A stretch of 64,000 bases of DNA. Origin: Acinetobacter lwoffii (GTDB taxonomy: Bacteria; Pseudomonadota; Gammaproteobacteria; Pseudomonadales; Moraxellaceae). The translations under genes were made by a program, and so were the position numbers. The stretch spans positions 1,001,702-1,065,701 of the forward strand of contig NZ_CP059081.1 of NCBI RefSeq assembly GCF_015602705.1, read 5' to 3'. Shown in pieces: positions 45,558 to 54,047 of this stretch. The stretch's first letter is position 1. Every line of letters begins with the position of its first letter. A model generated the notes under the pieces. The model did not search any database. It worked only from the letters and a program-made list of their open reading frames with translations, and was not told the origin of the DNA.

Positions 45558-47123
45558 ATGTTAGATCAAAATACTTCAGCCCAACTTAAAACCTTATTAG
45601 AACGCCTAGAAGGCCCGATTGAACTGGTGGCGACTTTGGATGGCTCTGACAAATCAGCCAAAATCCAGGAACTGGTGTCCGAAGTGGCTGCACTGTCTGA
45701 CCTGGTGACTGCACGCTTTGACGGGACCAATGCACGTGCGCCAAGTTTCGGGATTGCAAAAGCTGGTGAGGAACCACGTGTATTCTTTGCAGGCTTGCCA
45801 ATGGGCCATGAGTTCACCTCACTGATCCTGGCATTGTTGCAAACCTCAGGTTATGCACCGAAAGTCTCTGATGAAGTTCTGGCGAATATCAAGAGCCTGG
45901 GTGTTCAATCTAATTTCGATGTATTTGTATCCTTAAGCTGCCATAACTGTCCGGATGTGGTTCAGGCACTTAACCTGATCGCCATCTATAACCCAGGCAC
46001 TACAGCGACCATGATTGATGGGGCTTTCTTCCAGGAAGAAGTAGAAGAACGCAAAATCATGGCGGTTCCGATGGTGTTCCAGGACAACCAGCATATAGGT
46101 CAGGGTCGTATGACGCTGGAAGAAATCATTGCCAAGTTGGACAGCAATGCCGCTACCAAAGATGCGGAAAAGCTGAATGCCAAAGATGCCTTTGATGTCC
46201 TGGTGATCGGTGGTGGTCCTGCAGGGAATACTTCTGCGATCTATGCAGCACGTAAAGGCATTAAAACCGGGATCGTGGCTGAACGCATGGGCGGTCAGGT
46301 CATGGATACCATGGACATTGAAAACTTCACGTCAGTACAAAAAACCCAAGGTCCTAAATTTGCAGCGGAAATGGAAGCCCACGTGCGTGAATACGGGGTC
46401 GACATCATGAACCTGCAACGCGTGTCTGATATCAAAGGGGCAGACGAAACGGCCAATGGTCTGGTGGAAGTGACTTTAGAGAATGGTGCCAAACTGGAAT
46501 CTAAAACCGTGATTCTGTCGACCGGCGCACACTGGAGAGAGATGAACGTTCCAGGTGAGCAGGAATACAAAACTCGTGGTGTGGCCTACTGTCCGCACTG
46601 TGATGGCCCACTGTTTAAGGGTAAACGTGTCGCCGTGATTGGCGGTGGTAACTCGGGGGTGGAAGCTGCGATCGACCTGGCAGGGATTGTAGAGCATGTA
46701 ACTTTGGTGGAATTTGATACCAAATTGCGTGCGGATCAGGTGCTGCAAGACAAACTGAACAGCTTGCCGAACACCACCGTGATCAAGAATGCCTTGTCGA
46801 CTGAAGTGCTGGGTGACGGTTCACAGGTGACGGGTCTGAAATACAAAGACCGTGCCACAGATGAAGAGCATACAGTAGAACTTGCAGGGATCTTCGTGCA
46901 GATCGGTTTGTTGCCAAATACGGACTTCCTGAAAGAAACGGCTGTTGAATTAACTAACCGTGGCGAGATTGTGATTAACGACCGCAACGAAACCAATGTC
47001 AAAGGTGTATTTGCAGCAGGTGACTGTACCACAGTGCCGTACAAGCAGATCATCATTGCCACCGGTGAAGGTGCCAAGGCGTCACTGTCTGCTTTTGATT
47101 ACATCATCCGTTCAGGACAATAA
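45558..47123 (+). CDS. ahpF: Alkyl hydroperoxide reductase subunit F
   Basis: FAD flavoprotein disulfide reductase that passes electrons from NADH to AhpC for peroxide detoxification (521 aa, same as E. coli). Two redox disulfides: N-terminal domain Cys128-Cys131 (SCHNC) and TrxR-like Cys345-Cys348 (CPHC). FAD site [18 protein letters not shown] and the second [16 protein letters not shown] nucleotide site are intact. Start at 45558 chosen for GGAG 9 bases upstream and exact length agreement. AhpC is not adjacent. A possible promoter is TTGTCC (45504) / TAAACA (45528); OxyR sites are not clear. Confidence 0.95.
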   Translation: MLDQNTSAQLKTLLERLEGPIELVATLDGSDKSAKIQELVSEVAALSDLVTARFDGTNARAPSFGIAKAGEEPRVFFAGLPMGHEFTSLILALLQTSGYAPKVSDEVLANIKSLGVQSNFDVFVSLSCHNCPDVVQALNLIAIYNPGTTATMIDGAFFQEEVEERKIMAVPMVFQDNQHIGQGRMTLEEIIAKLDSNAATKDAEKLNAKDAFDVLVIGGGPAGNTSAIYAARKGIKTGIVAERMGGQVMDTMDIENFTSVQKTQGPKFAAEMEAHVREYGVDIMNLQRVSDIKGADETANGLVEVTLENGAKLESKTVILSTGAHWREMNVPGEQEYKTRGVAYCPHCDGPLFKGKRVAVIGGGNSGVEAAIDLAGIVEHVTLVEFDTKLRADQVLQDKLNSLPNTTVIKNALSTEVLGDGSQVTGLKYKDRATDEEHTVELAGIFVQIGLLPNTDFLKETAVELTNRGEIVINDRNETNVKGVFAAGDCTTVPYKQIIIATGEGAKASLSAFDYIIRSGQ

Positions 47124-47127
47124 AAAA

Positions 47128-47161
47128 ATAGCACCTGGGTTCCCCAAAACCGAGGTGCTAT
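47128..47161 (+). terminator. First hairpin after ahpF
   Basis: ATAGCACCT (47128-47136) with its complement AGGTGCTAT (47153-47161), further extended inside by GGTT/AACC. Confidence 0.6.
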
Positions 47162-47191
47162 ATCTTATAAATACATTATTATCGCTTTATA

Positions 47192-47227
47192 GGAACTCAG
47201 GACGCTAACACCCGAGTTCCTTTTTTT
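47192..47227 (+). terminator. Second hairpin after ahpF (terminator)
   Basis: GGAACTC / GAGTTCC stem (47192-47198, 47214-47220) followed by TTTTTTT. Confidence 0.75.
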
Positions 47228-47239
47228 ATATTTATTATT

Positions 47240-47279
47240 GGAACAGCCAAAAGTGTCCCCACGCACTTTCAGCTGTTCC
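47240..47279 (+). repeat. Third hairpin after ahpF
   Basis: Long stem: GGAACAGC/GCTGTTCC enclosing AAAGTG/CACTTT (47240-47279). Followed by TTTCC. Three consecutive hairpins lie between ahpF and yfhL. Confidence 0.6.
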
Positions 47280-47373
47280 TTTCCTCTGCACAGTTTTTGT
47301 TTTCAACCCTTATTTTTATACTTTCCCCAAGGTTGTTTTTATATAAAGCAATGTTTATTCCATCGCTTCATTT

Positions 47374-47628
47374 TTAAGATTTAAATAAGTTCAAACCCTT
47401 AAATTTTTCCAGTAATTGTTCTTGTGTTTCCCGATACTCCGGATGTGGAACAATGCATTCAATCGGACAGACATCTACACAGGTCTGATGCTCATAAAAA
47501 CCGACGCATTCTGTACAACGGTTCACATCAATTTCATAAACTTTCGCACCCTCATAAATCGCGTCATTTGGGCATTCCGGTAAACACATATCGCAATTGA
47601 TGCATTTGTCGGTAATTAGTAGTGCCAT
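47374..47628 (-). CDS. yfhL: YfhL-type 2[4Fe-4S] ferredoxin
   Basis: Small cytoplasmic ferredoxin (84 aa) for electron transfer. Two Cys-rich clusters: CINCDMCLPECP (first cluster ligands) and CTECVGFYEHQTCVDVCP, with the longer YfhL-type spacing in the second. Two bases separate its ATG from the stop codon of trhP on the same strand, so the two form an operon. It likely feeds electrons to its neighbour or another iron-sulfur enzyme; this is inferred from position. Confidence 0.9.
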   Translation of the reverse strand: MALLITDKCINCDMCLPECPNDAIYEGAKVYEIDVNRCTECVGFYEHQTCVDVCPIECIVPHPEYRETQEQLLEKFKGLNLFKS

Positions 47629-47630
47629 AT

Positions 47631-49022
47631 TTAACTCGCTTGATAAGCCAGTGAAGATGCCGAAATATCCATAGTCGAGCTTGGCAGATTACGGATGAGC
47701 AGGGCATATTGCATATCAACATCTGCCGGAACTGGAATCTCAACGATATGACCTGAACCTTTGGCGTCTTCGATCAGATTACCTTTTTTGTCTTTCATTT
47801 CGGTTAAATTGAAAGTGATATTGCCTTTAGTCGTCATCAGTTCGAGTGAGTCACCGACGATAAAACGGTTTTTCACATCGATCTTGATGTAATCTCCATT
47901 GCGCTCCAGTACTTCACCGCAGAAAATTTGATGATCAAAACTGGAAGAACCATGTTCATAATTCTGATATTCACTATGCACATGGCGGCGTAGAAAACCT
48001 TCGGTATAACCACGATTCGCTAAGCCTTCCAATTGTGTCATCAGTGACGGATCAAAAGGTTTACCCGCAAGCGCATCATCAATCGCTTTACGGTAAATTT
48101 GAGCAGTACGGGCGCAATAGAAATAAGACTTGGTACGGCCTTCGATTTTCAGTGAATGCACACCCACTTTAGTTAAGCGCTCTATATGTTGGACTGCACG
48201 TAGATCTTTAGAATTCATGAAATAAGTGCCGTGTTCATCTTCTTCTGCGGCAAACATGTCTTCATCATTCCGCTGCAATAGCACAGGCTCATCAAACTGA
48301 TGTTGTTCTTGCATGTGCTGTTCATCAGCATCTTTAGAGCAGCAGCTTGAATCCAGATTTTTTACCGGAATGACATCACCGGTTTCATCTTCATTGGCTT
48401 CCAGAACTTTATATTCCCAGCGGCAGGCATTGGTGCAGGCACCCTGATTAGCATCACGTTTGTTCATATAGCCAGACAGCATGCAACGGCCAGAGTAGGC
48501 CATACATAATGCACCATGAACAAAGACTTCAATCTCCATATCAGGCACTTGCTGTTTGATTTCTGCAATTTCTTCAATGGATAGTTCACGTGACAGAATG
48601 ACACGGGTCAGGCCCATATTTTTCCAGAATTTCACGGTTGCCCAGTTCACGGCGTTGGCCTGAACCGACAGGTGAATATCTATCTCTGGAAAATGTTCAC
48701 GCACCAGCATGATCAGACCTGGATCGGACATGATCAGGGCATCTGGCTGCATCGCGACCACAGGTTCCAAGTCACGAATAAAATTTTTCAGCTTGGAGTT
48801 ATGTGGCTGGATATTGACCACCATATAGAATTTTTTGCCGAGTTCATGTGCTTCTTTAATGCCAATCGCTAAATTGTCATGGTCAAATTCATTATTACGA
48901 ACCCGCAGGCTATAGCGCGGCTGGCCGGCATAGACTGCATCTGCACCATAAGCAAAAGCGTAGCGCATATTTTTGAGTGAGCCAGCTGGTGAGAGAAGTT
49001 CGGTAATAGTGGTAATGCTCAT
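47631..49022 (-). CDS. trhP: tRNA 5-hydroxyuridine synthesis protein TrhP (YegQ, U32 family)
   Basis: Peptidase-U32-family protein (463 aa) that makes 5-hydroxyuridine at U34 of tRNA from prephenate, the first step of cmo5U synthesis. Near-identical signatures to E. coli YegQ: LLSPAGSLKNMRYAFAYGADAVYAG, MSDPGLIMLVREHFPEIDIHLSVQANAVNW and ALCMAYSGRCMLSGYMNKRDANQGACTNACRWEY with iron-sulfur-type cysteines. Start at 49022 chosen because YegQ begins just before ELLSPAG; ATG at 49040 is an alternative without better signals. Operon with yfhL. Confidence 0.93.
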   Translation of the reverse strand: MSITTITELLSPAGSLKNMRYAFAYGADAVYAGQPRYSLRVRNNEFDHDNLAIGIKEAHELGKKFYMVVNIQPHNSKLKNFIRDLEPVVAMQPDALIMSDPGLIMLVREHFPEIDIHLSVQANAVNWATVKFWKNMGLTRVILSRELSIEEIAEIKQQVPDMEIEVFVHGALCMAYSGRCMLSGYMNKRDANQGACTNACRWEYKVLEANEDETGDVIPVKNLDSSCCSKDADEQHMQEQHQFDEPVLLQRNDEDMFAAEEDEHGTYFMNSKDLRAVQHIERLTKVGVHSLKIEGRTKSYFYCARTAQIYRKAIDDALAGKPFDPSLMTQLEGLANRGYTEGFLRRHVHSEYQNYEHGSSSFDHQIFCGEVLERNGDYIKIDVKNRFIVGDSLELMTTKGNITFNLTEMKDKKGNLIEDAKGSGHIVEIPVPADVDMQYALLIRNLPSSTMDISASSLAYQAS

Positions 49023-49172
49023 GATCAAATCGAAAGACATATAAAAAGTACGGCTTTATTCTAATCATCTGGAATTTGGATTCAACCTAGTAAATCACTC
49101 GGAAATACGCGATTTGGAGGTAAAACAAGGTTTTATTTTAAGTAGGGAGCGTCCATAAAATTTCTTCAATAT

Positions 49173-49583
49173 TCAGTCATTTTCAGGGTTTTCAAGCGTT
49201 TTTAAAATCTGGCAATGATCAATCGTGGTCGGGGTATTGCAACTTTCTCTCAGTGTAATCAGTTGCTGTTCAAATATTTGTAATTCTTTAATTTTATTTG
49301 AAATATCCGAAAGATGCTGATCAATCAATTGGTTGACGGCACAGCAGTCTTGCTCCGGATTTTGTTCAAGTTGAATCAGGGTTTCAATCTCTTTTAACGA
49401 TATGTCCAAGGCACGGCAACGCTTGATAAAAAGCAGTCTTTTTAATGCGTCTTCACCATAATAACGATACTGATTACTTGCTCGAAAATTCGGCTGGATA
49501 AAGCCTTTTTTCTCATAAAAACGTAGGGTATCGGTGCTTAGACCAGTTTTTTTGGCCATTTCTGAAATCAAATAAACTGACAT
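49173..49583 (-). CDS. MerR-family metal-responsive regulator (CadR/PbrR-like)
   Basis: 136-residue transcription activator. N-terminal MerR helix-turn-helix (MAKKTGLSTDTLRFYEKKGFIQP), dimerisation helix, and sensing cysteines Cys80/Cys81 (QDCCAVNQLIDQH), Cys115 and Cys124, an arrangement seen in CadR and PbrR regulators for Cd, Pb or Zn. Divergent from the metal transporter gene, with a MerR-type 19-bp-spacer promoter between them. Name not assigned because the metal is not known. Confidence 0.88.
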   Translation of the reverse strand: MSVYLISEMAKKTGLSTDTLRFYEKKGFIQPNFRASNQYRYYGEDALKRLLFIKRCRALDISLKEIETLIQLEQNPEQDCCAVNQLIDQHLSDISNKIKELQIFEQQLITLRESCNTPTTIDHCQILKTLENPEND

Positions 49584-49596
49584 ATCACCCTCATGC

Positions 49597-49627
49597 TTGA
49601 CCTTGGAGTTAGTCCATAGTTTCTAAT
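49597..49627 (+). promoter_or_regulatory. MerR-type promoter of the metal transporter
   Basis: -35 TTGACC (49597-49602), 19-bp spacer containing imperfect dyad TTGGA/TCCAT, -10 TCTAAT (49622-49627). A 19-bp spacer is the hallmark of promoters that MerR regulators twist into activity. Confidence 0.8.
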
Positions 49628-49669
49628 CAATTTATCGTATTTTAGATAAAAAATCATCGGGGGAATGAT

Positions 49670-50293
49670 ATGGCTTGTAGTTGTAGTCCTGAACCGGCAC
49701 CCATCAAGCCCAACAGCAAATTTAGAACAGCGCTATGGATTGCCTTGCTGGTGAACTTGACTTTATTTGTAGTGGAGCTGATCGGTGGTGCATATGCACA
49801 TTCATCGGCCTTGTGGGCAGACGCGCTAGATTTCTTTGGAGATGCGGTCAATTACGGAATTTCTTTGGCTGTACTCGGTGCGAGTCTGTATTGGCGGGCA
49901 ACAGTCGCTTTGGTGAAGGGAATGACCATGGCATTGTTTGGTCTGGTGGTTATTGGCAAAGTGATTTACGCCTATCTGCAAGGCATTCCACCTGAAGCAC
50001 TGACAATGGGCCTGATTGGCGTGCTGGCCCTAGTGGCAAATGTTTTTACAGCAGCCATTCTTTATGCTTTTCGTGAGGGGGATTCCAATATGCGGTCGGT
50101 CTGGCTCTGTAGTCGCAATGATGCAATTGGCAACTTTGCGGTCATTTTGGCAGCCGTAGGCGTATTTGGTACAGGCAGTCTTTGGCCAGATATTATTGTG
50201 GCTGTAATTATCGCAACACTCGGCATCACATCAGGTTATCAAGTGATTAAGCAGTCTCTTGAAGAAAGATCACTAAAACATAAATCCAGCTAA
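49670..50293 (+). CDS. Short cation-diffusion-facilitator-like metal transporter
   Basis: 207-residue inner-membrane protein related to the CDF family but shorter than classic CDF proteins (about 300 aa) and without their cytoplasmic C-terminal domain. N terminus MACSCSPEPAP has a possible metal-binding CSC. The metal-site helix HSSALWADALDFFGDAVNYG matches the CDF pattern (D...D spacing), and SRNDAIGNFAVILAAVGVF is the second metal-site helix. MerR-controlled, so probably exports a toxic divalent metal. Confidence 0.85.
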   Translation: MACSCSPEPAPIKPNSKFRTALWIALLVNLTLFVVELIGGAYAHSSALWADALDFFGDAVNYGISLAVLGASLYWRATVALVKGMTMALFGLVVIGKVIYAYLQGIPPEALTMGLIGVLALVANVFTAAILYAFREGDSNMRSVWLCSRNDAIGNFAVILAAVGVFGTGSLWPDIIVAVIIATLGITSGYQVIKQSLEERSLKHKSS

Positions 50294-50304
50294 TTTTTAT
50301 ATTT

Positions 50305-50332
50305 AAAGCTGTCCTGCAGGGCAGCTTTTTAT
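50305..50332 (+). terminator. Terminator of the metal transporter gene
   Basis: AAAGCTG.CC / GG.CAGCTTT stem around TGCA, then T-run. Confidence 0.8.
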
Positions 50333-50464
50333 TTATTTCCATTTTTATAATATTTGAAAAATAAAGCTTTACAAATAAACAAATTAAATTAGAATCTCTG
50401 GCGAAATTCAGAAAATATACATAAATTTTAATAATTTAGTTTTTTGCATCGTGCGAGGGTTAAT

Positions 50465-50716
50465 GTGAATTTAATTAAAATTTTTTCAATATTGGCAATA
50501 TCGGGGCTAGCCGCTTGTAGTTCCAAAGTCGTGACTTATGATGCAACAGGAAAAATCATCGGTTCATGTATGGCGACGCGTGGCCTACTTTCGACCGCAA
50601 GTGCACATTGTAGTGGTTCAGGCGATGCCTTAGGTGTGAATTACAATACGCCAGATGCGAATACAGGCCTATTACCAACGCCACCAAGCCAAAATCAGAT
50701 TAATTTAAAACCGTAA
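50465..50716 (+). CDS. Small lipoprotein, tandem copy 1
   Basis: 83-residue predicted lipoprotein with lipobox LAAC (cysteine about residue 18). The mature part has SKVVTYDATGKIIGSCMA and then ahead of a second cysteine CSGSG; both motifs recur in the next gene. GTG start chosen for GAGGG 5 bases upstream; a TTG seven codons earlier is possible. Function unknown; likely a genus-restricted small envelope protein. Confidence 0.65.
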   Translation: MNLIKIFSILAISGLAACSSKVVTYDATGKIIGSCMATRGLLSTASAHCSGSGDALGVNYNTPDANTGLLPTPPSQNQINLKP

Positions 50717-50734
50717 ATAATAAAGGGGAATATC

Positions 50735-50917
50735 ATGAAATTATCAGCACTTATTGCACTTGTAGCGACTGTTGTATTGACGGGCTGTGCATCGTCAGTA
50801 ACTACATTTGACTCTCATGGCCGTATGATTGGTTCATGTAAAGCGCAAACGGGTTTCATCATTGCAGGTGGCGCAGGCTGTTCAGGTTCTGCAAACCAGG
50901 AAGGTCGCGATCGTTAA
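50735..50917 (+). CDS. Small lipoprotein, tandem copy 2
   Basis: 60-residue predicted lipoprotein with lipobox LTGC. It shares the pattern S-x-V-x-T-[YF]-D-x-x-G-[KR]-[IM]-IGSC, then CSGS, with the preceding gene, so the pair is a tandem duplication. Strong ribosome-binding site AAGGGG 6 bases before ATG. The two conserved cysteines could form a disulfide in the periplasm. Function unknown. Confidence 0.7.
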   Translation: MKLSALIALVATVVLTGCASSVTTFDSHGRMIGSCKAQTGFIIAGGAGCSGSANQEGRDR

Positions 50918-50940
50918 TTATTTAGTGATGGTTCCAATAA

Positions 50941-50968
50941 AAAACCGGACTTTTAAGTCCGGTTTTTT
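50941..50968. terminator. Terminator after the small lipoproteins
   Basis: AAAACCGGACTT / AAGTCCGGTTTT with T-run; also usable by the converging fpr gene on the other strand. Confidence 0.85.
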
Positions 50969-50981
50969 AGTTTAGAAAATC

Positions 50982-51761
50982 TTATTTTTCAACGAATGCA
51001 CGTTCAATCACGTAATCGCCTAAAACGCCCATTTTCGGAGATTCTTTCAGACCGTGTTGATCAAGAAGCGCAGCAACGTCATCTAGGAATGCAGGGCTAC
51101 CGCATAACATGGCACGGTCAGTTTCCGGGTTGAAACGTGGCAGACCGATTTTTTCAAACAGTTCACCGGTTTCAATCGCGGTGGTTACACGACCTTGGTT
51201 TGGATATTCTTCACGGGTGACGGTTGGGTAATATACCAATTTTTCTTTCGCGCCGAGTTCAGAGAAGAATTCATGATTTGGCACTTCATTCAGGATCAAA
51301 TCTTGATAAGCCAGTTCTGAAATGAAACGGGTACCGTGAACTACGATGATTTTTTCAAAACGCTCATAAGTTTCAGGATCGCGAATAGTCGACAGGAACG
51401 GTGCAAGACCAGTACCAGAAGAAAGCAGGTAAAGATTTTTACCTGGGTTCAAGTCATCAAGTACCAATGTACCTGTCGGCTTTTTAGAAACCAAAATGTC
51501 ATCACCGACTTTGACTTTCTGTAAAATCGAAGTCAGTGGACCATCAGGCACTTTAATTGAGAAAAACTCTAACTCTTCTTCGTAGTTGGCGCTTGCAATT
51601 GAATATGCGCGCATTAACGGCTTGCCATTGACTTCAAGGCCGATCATTACAAACTGACCGTTTTTAAAACGCAAAGCAGTGTCACGAGTCGTTTTAAAAG
51701 AGAATAAAGTATCATTCCAGTGGTGGACGTGAGTAATCTTTTCGACGTTAAAAGCAGCCAT
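50982..51761 (-). CDS. fpr: Ferredoxin-NADP+ reductase
   Basis: FAD flavoprotein (259 aa) that reduces ferredoxin/flavodoxin from NADPH. FAD-binding RAYSIAS (residues 45-55 region) and SGTGLAPF NADP motif (about residues 115-122), then VHGTR and the C-terminal LDQHGLKESPKMGVLGDYVIERAFVEK, typical of Fpr. Start at 51761 chosen for GAGA upstream; an ATG 4 codons earlier is in frame. Divergent from trmO; converges on the small lipoproteins. Redox partner for IscU-type iron-sulfur or flavodoxin systems in other bacteria. Confidence 0.9.
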   Translation of the reverse strand: MAAFNVEKITHVHHWNDTLFSFKTTRDTALRFKNGQFVMIGLEVNGKPLMRAYSIASANYEEELEFFSIKVPDGPLTSILQKVKVGDDILVSKKPTGTLVLDDLNPGKNLYLLSSGTGLAPFLSTIRDPETYERFEKIIVVHGTRFISELAYQDLILNEVPNHEFFSELGAKEKLVYYPTVTREEYPNQGRVTTAIETGELFEKIGLPRFNPETDRAMLCGSPAFLDDVAALLDQHGLKESPKMGVLGDYVIERAFVEK

Positions 51762-51863
51762 TAAAGGTCTCAATAAATTATCAAATTAGAACAGCTTGCT
51801 ATTCTAATCTAAATTCATTCTCGATAAACTGAATATATTTAATTGAGCTTATCAAAAAAAGTG

Positions 51864-52586
51864 ATGATGACTGAACTGACGCTGCCGATTATTGGTTATA
51901 TGCGTTCTCCCTATAAAGAAAAATTTGGTATTCCTCGTCAGCCGAATCTGGTTCAGGTCGAAAGCTATATTGAAATGGTCGGGCCCTATAATGACCTGCT
52001 CGCCTTTGAGGGAATTGAAGAATTCAGTCATTTGTGGCTGGTCTGGCAATTTCATGACAATAAAAACCAGCACAACAGCCAGTTTCGTCCACAAGTGCGT
52101 CCGCCGCGTTTGGGTGGTAACAAGAAAATAGGCGTGTTTGCTACGCGCAGCATGTATCGTCCATCACCGATTGGTTTATCTGTGGTCAAACTCAAAGAAG
52201 TGAGAAAAGTGGGCAAACATGTTCGAGTGTATGTGACAGGGAGTGACTTGCTCGATGGCACGCCAATTATGGATATCAAACCTTATATTCAATATTCGGA
52301 TGCCATCATTGAAGCACAAAGCGGTTATGCACAGGATGAACCACCACGTAAAACCGTCATTTGGAGCGATGAAGCGGAGCAGCAAAAGCAACAATTACTA
52401 GGAAATGGAAAAATTTCTGTGCAGACTATTCAGGAACTGGAAGCTGTCTTATCTCTAGATCCAAGACCTGCATATCAGGAAGATGAGGAGCGGGTATATG
52501 GAATGAAGTTCGCAAACGTTGATCTTCATTTCAAAATTCATGCTCAGCAAGTGCTAATTGTTGCTATCCAGCATACTCCTTCCTAG
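51864..52586 (+). CDS. trmO: tRNA (N6-threonylcarbamoyladenosine37-N6)-methyltransferase TrmO
   Basis: SAM-dependent enzyme (about 240 aa) that methylates t6A37 to m6t6A in tRNA-Thr; formerly TsaA/YaeB. Signature IGYMRSPYKEKFGIPRQPNLV at the N terminus, FSHLWLVWQFHD, RPPRLGGNKKIGVFATRSMYRPSPIGLSVVKL with the SAM-site Arg/Pro loop. No strong ribosome-binding site; ATG at 51864 or 51867 fits best. GTG and TTG codons further upstream are less likely. Confidence 0.9.
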   Translation: MMTELTLPIIGYMRSPYKEKFGIPRQPNLVQVESYIEMVGPYNDLLAFEGIEEFSHLWLVWQFHDNKNQHNSQFRPQVRPPRLGGNKKIGVFATRSMYRPSPIGLSVVKLKEVRKVGKHVRVYVTGSDLLDGTPIMDIKPYIQYSDAIIEAQSGYAQDEPPRKTVIWSDEAEQQKQQLLGNGKISVQTIQELEAVLSLDPRPAYQEDEERVYGMKFANVDLHFKIHAQQVLIVAIQHTPS

Positions 52587-52587
52587 A

Positions 52588-53838
52588 TTATAGGTTCCAC
52601 CACAACAAGCCAATCAAAACTGCCATATGCAAAATCTGCACAGGCGCAAAATAAAGGACAAACTTCCAGCCACCAGTCAAAGCGGCATTGGCTGACTTGG
52701 CCAAGGCGTGAGCACCCAAACCTAAAAGCAGGGCATAAATCAAACGTAGATTAGAGGGATCGCCTTGAACGACAACACTGGCCATCGCGGCATGAATCTC
52801 AAACAGAGAGGCGAGCAAGGTCCCGGCCAGTAAGCCGGCATCCCCGAGCCAGACCTCCAGTCCGTAAACTCCAGCCTGAATCAATGTTAATGTGACTGCA
52901 ATAATCACGGCTTCTTTTAAGCTGAACATCTGGCTGTCTGATGATTCCATGCTCGGAGCAGGTTTTGCCTTGCGCAATAATAAAAATGCACAGGCTGCCA
53001 GAAGGATTACGGCAACTAAAGAGGGCAAGAGCAGGATTTTCAACCAGCTCCATGATACGCCTCCAACCACAATCAATAGCAGCACAATAGTCGAGATACA
53101 GGACATCAGCGCGGCGCCGGCATTCGATCGTGCATCCATTTCACCTTTACGGACCTGTAAGCCCAACTGTGCGATGGTGGCTGTACTGGAAACAAAACCG
53201 GAAGCGATGGAGGACAGCATCAGGGCATTTTTAGTCGAGAAAAAGCGTTTCGCAATATGCGCCAAAGCTTGTACCACTAAAATTAAGGTCAGTAATTTTA
53301 AAATAAGATAAGGGTTAAGCACTTCGCCCCAAAAAGGCCGGTCAGGGGTCAGCGGCAGACCAATCAAAATTAAGGCCAGTAATAATAGTCCATCCCTAAA
53401 TTCGGCTTCTTTAATCCATTTTCCGGCAATATTGTGCATGGTATGTTTGGCCATCAAAATACCGGTTAAGAGCACAGAAAGACCGGCTGCCAGAGGAATA
53501 TTCCATAAACACATGGCGCCAATAAAATAGGTCATCACAAATGCAAGCTCTGTGGTAATGCCCGGATCATCTGGTTGATTTTTGATAGATAAAATGACCA
53601 TACCACCCACGATCAAAGCACCTATTACAGCAATCACGATTCCAAACAGGAAACACAGTGCGCCCAATAAAGCACAGATCGCAAAGGAACGTAAGCCGGC
53701 AAAACTCGGTTGCTGCTCACGTTGTTTATGTCGTTCCCGCTCCAGACCAATCAATAGGCCGCAGCCTAATGCCGAGGTGAGTATCGTGAGCAGTTCATGA
53801 AAAGAATGCGCATGCAGGGGAACCGCAGTCAAATTCAT
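52588..53838 (-). CDS. MgtC/SapB-DUF4010 membrane protein
   Basis: Multi-pass inner-membrane protein (416 aa) with an N-terminal MgtC/SapB-like part (LLTILTSALGCGLLIGLERERHKQREQQPSFAGLRSFA) fused to a C-terminal DUF4010-type helix bundle. MgtC family members affect magnesium and virulence; the longer form's function is unknown. Stop codon lies 1 base after that of trmO on the opposite strand, so the genes converge tightly. Start 53838 chosen for GAGG 6 bases upstream. Confidence 0.82.
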   Translation of the reverse strand: MNLTAVPLHAHSFHELLTILTSALGCGLLIGLERERHKQREQQPSFAGLRSFAICALLGALCFLFGIVIAVIGALIVGGMVILSIKNQPDDPGITTELAFVMTYFIGAMCLWNIPLAAGLSVLLTGILMAKHTMHNIAGKWIKEAEFRDGLLLLALILIGLPLTPDRPFWGEVLNPYLILKLLTLILVVQALAHIAKRFFSTKNALMLSSIASGFVSSTATIAQLGLQVRKGEMDARSNAGAALMSCISTIVLLLIVVGGVSWSWLKILLLPSLVAVILLAACAFLLLRKAKPAPSMESSDSQMFSLKEAVIIAVTLTLIQAGVYGLEVWLGDAGLLAGTLLASLFEIHAAMASVVVQGDPSNLRLIYALLLGLGAHALAKSANAALTGGWKFVLYFAPVQILHMAVLIGLLWWNL

Positions 53839-54047
53839 CTGTGACCTCAGCAAGCTAAGAGTTGATTATTTAAAAATATATGCGACGAGATAGAGTTTGC
53901 ATAGATCAAAAATGTTGCGGTAGTAATCAAATCCATTATTTACTTTCTTTTTGAGATTGAAATAGAAACGTACATTCAACAGGTGGGGAGTATGCGAAAA
54001 ACTGCAAAAACTTGTTATAGTGGAGGCAAGTTTGGGGACTGATAATA

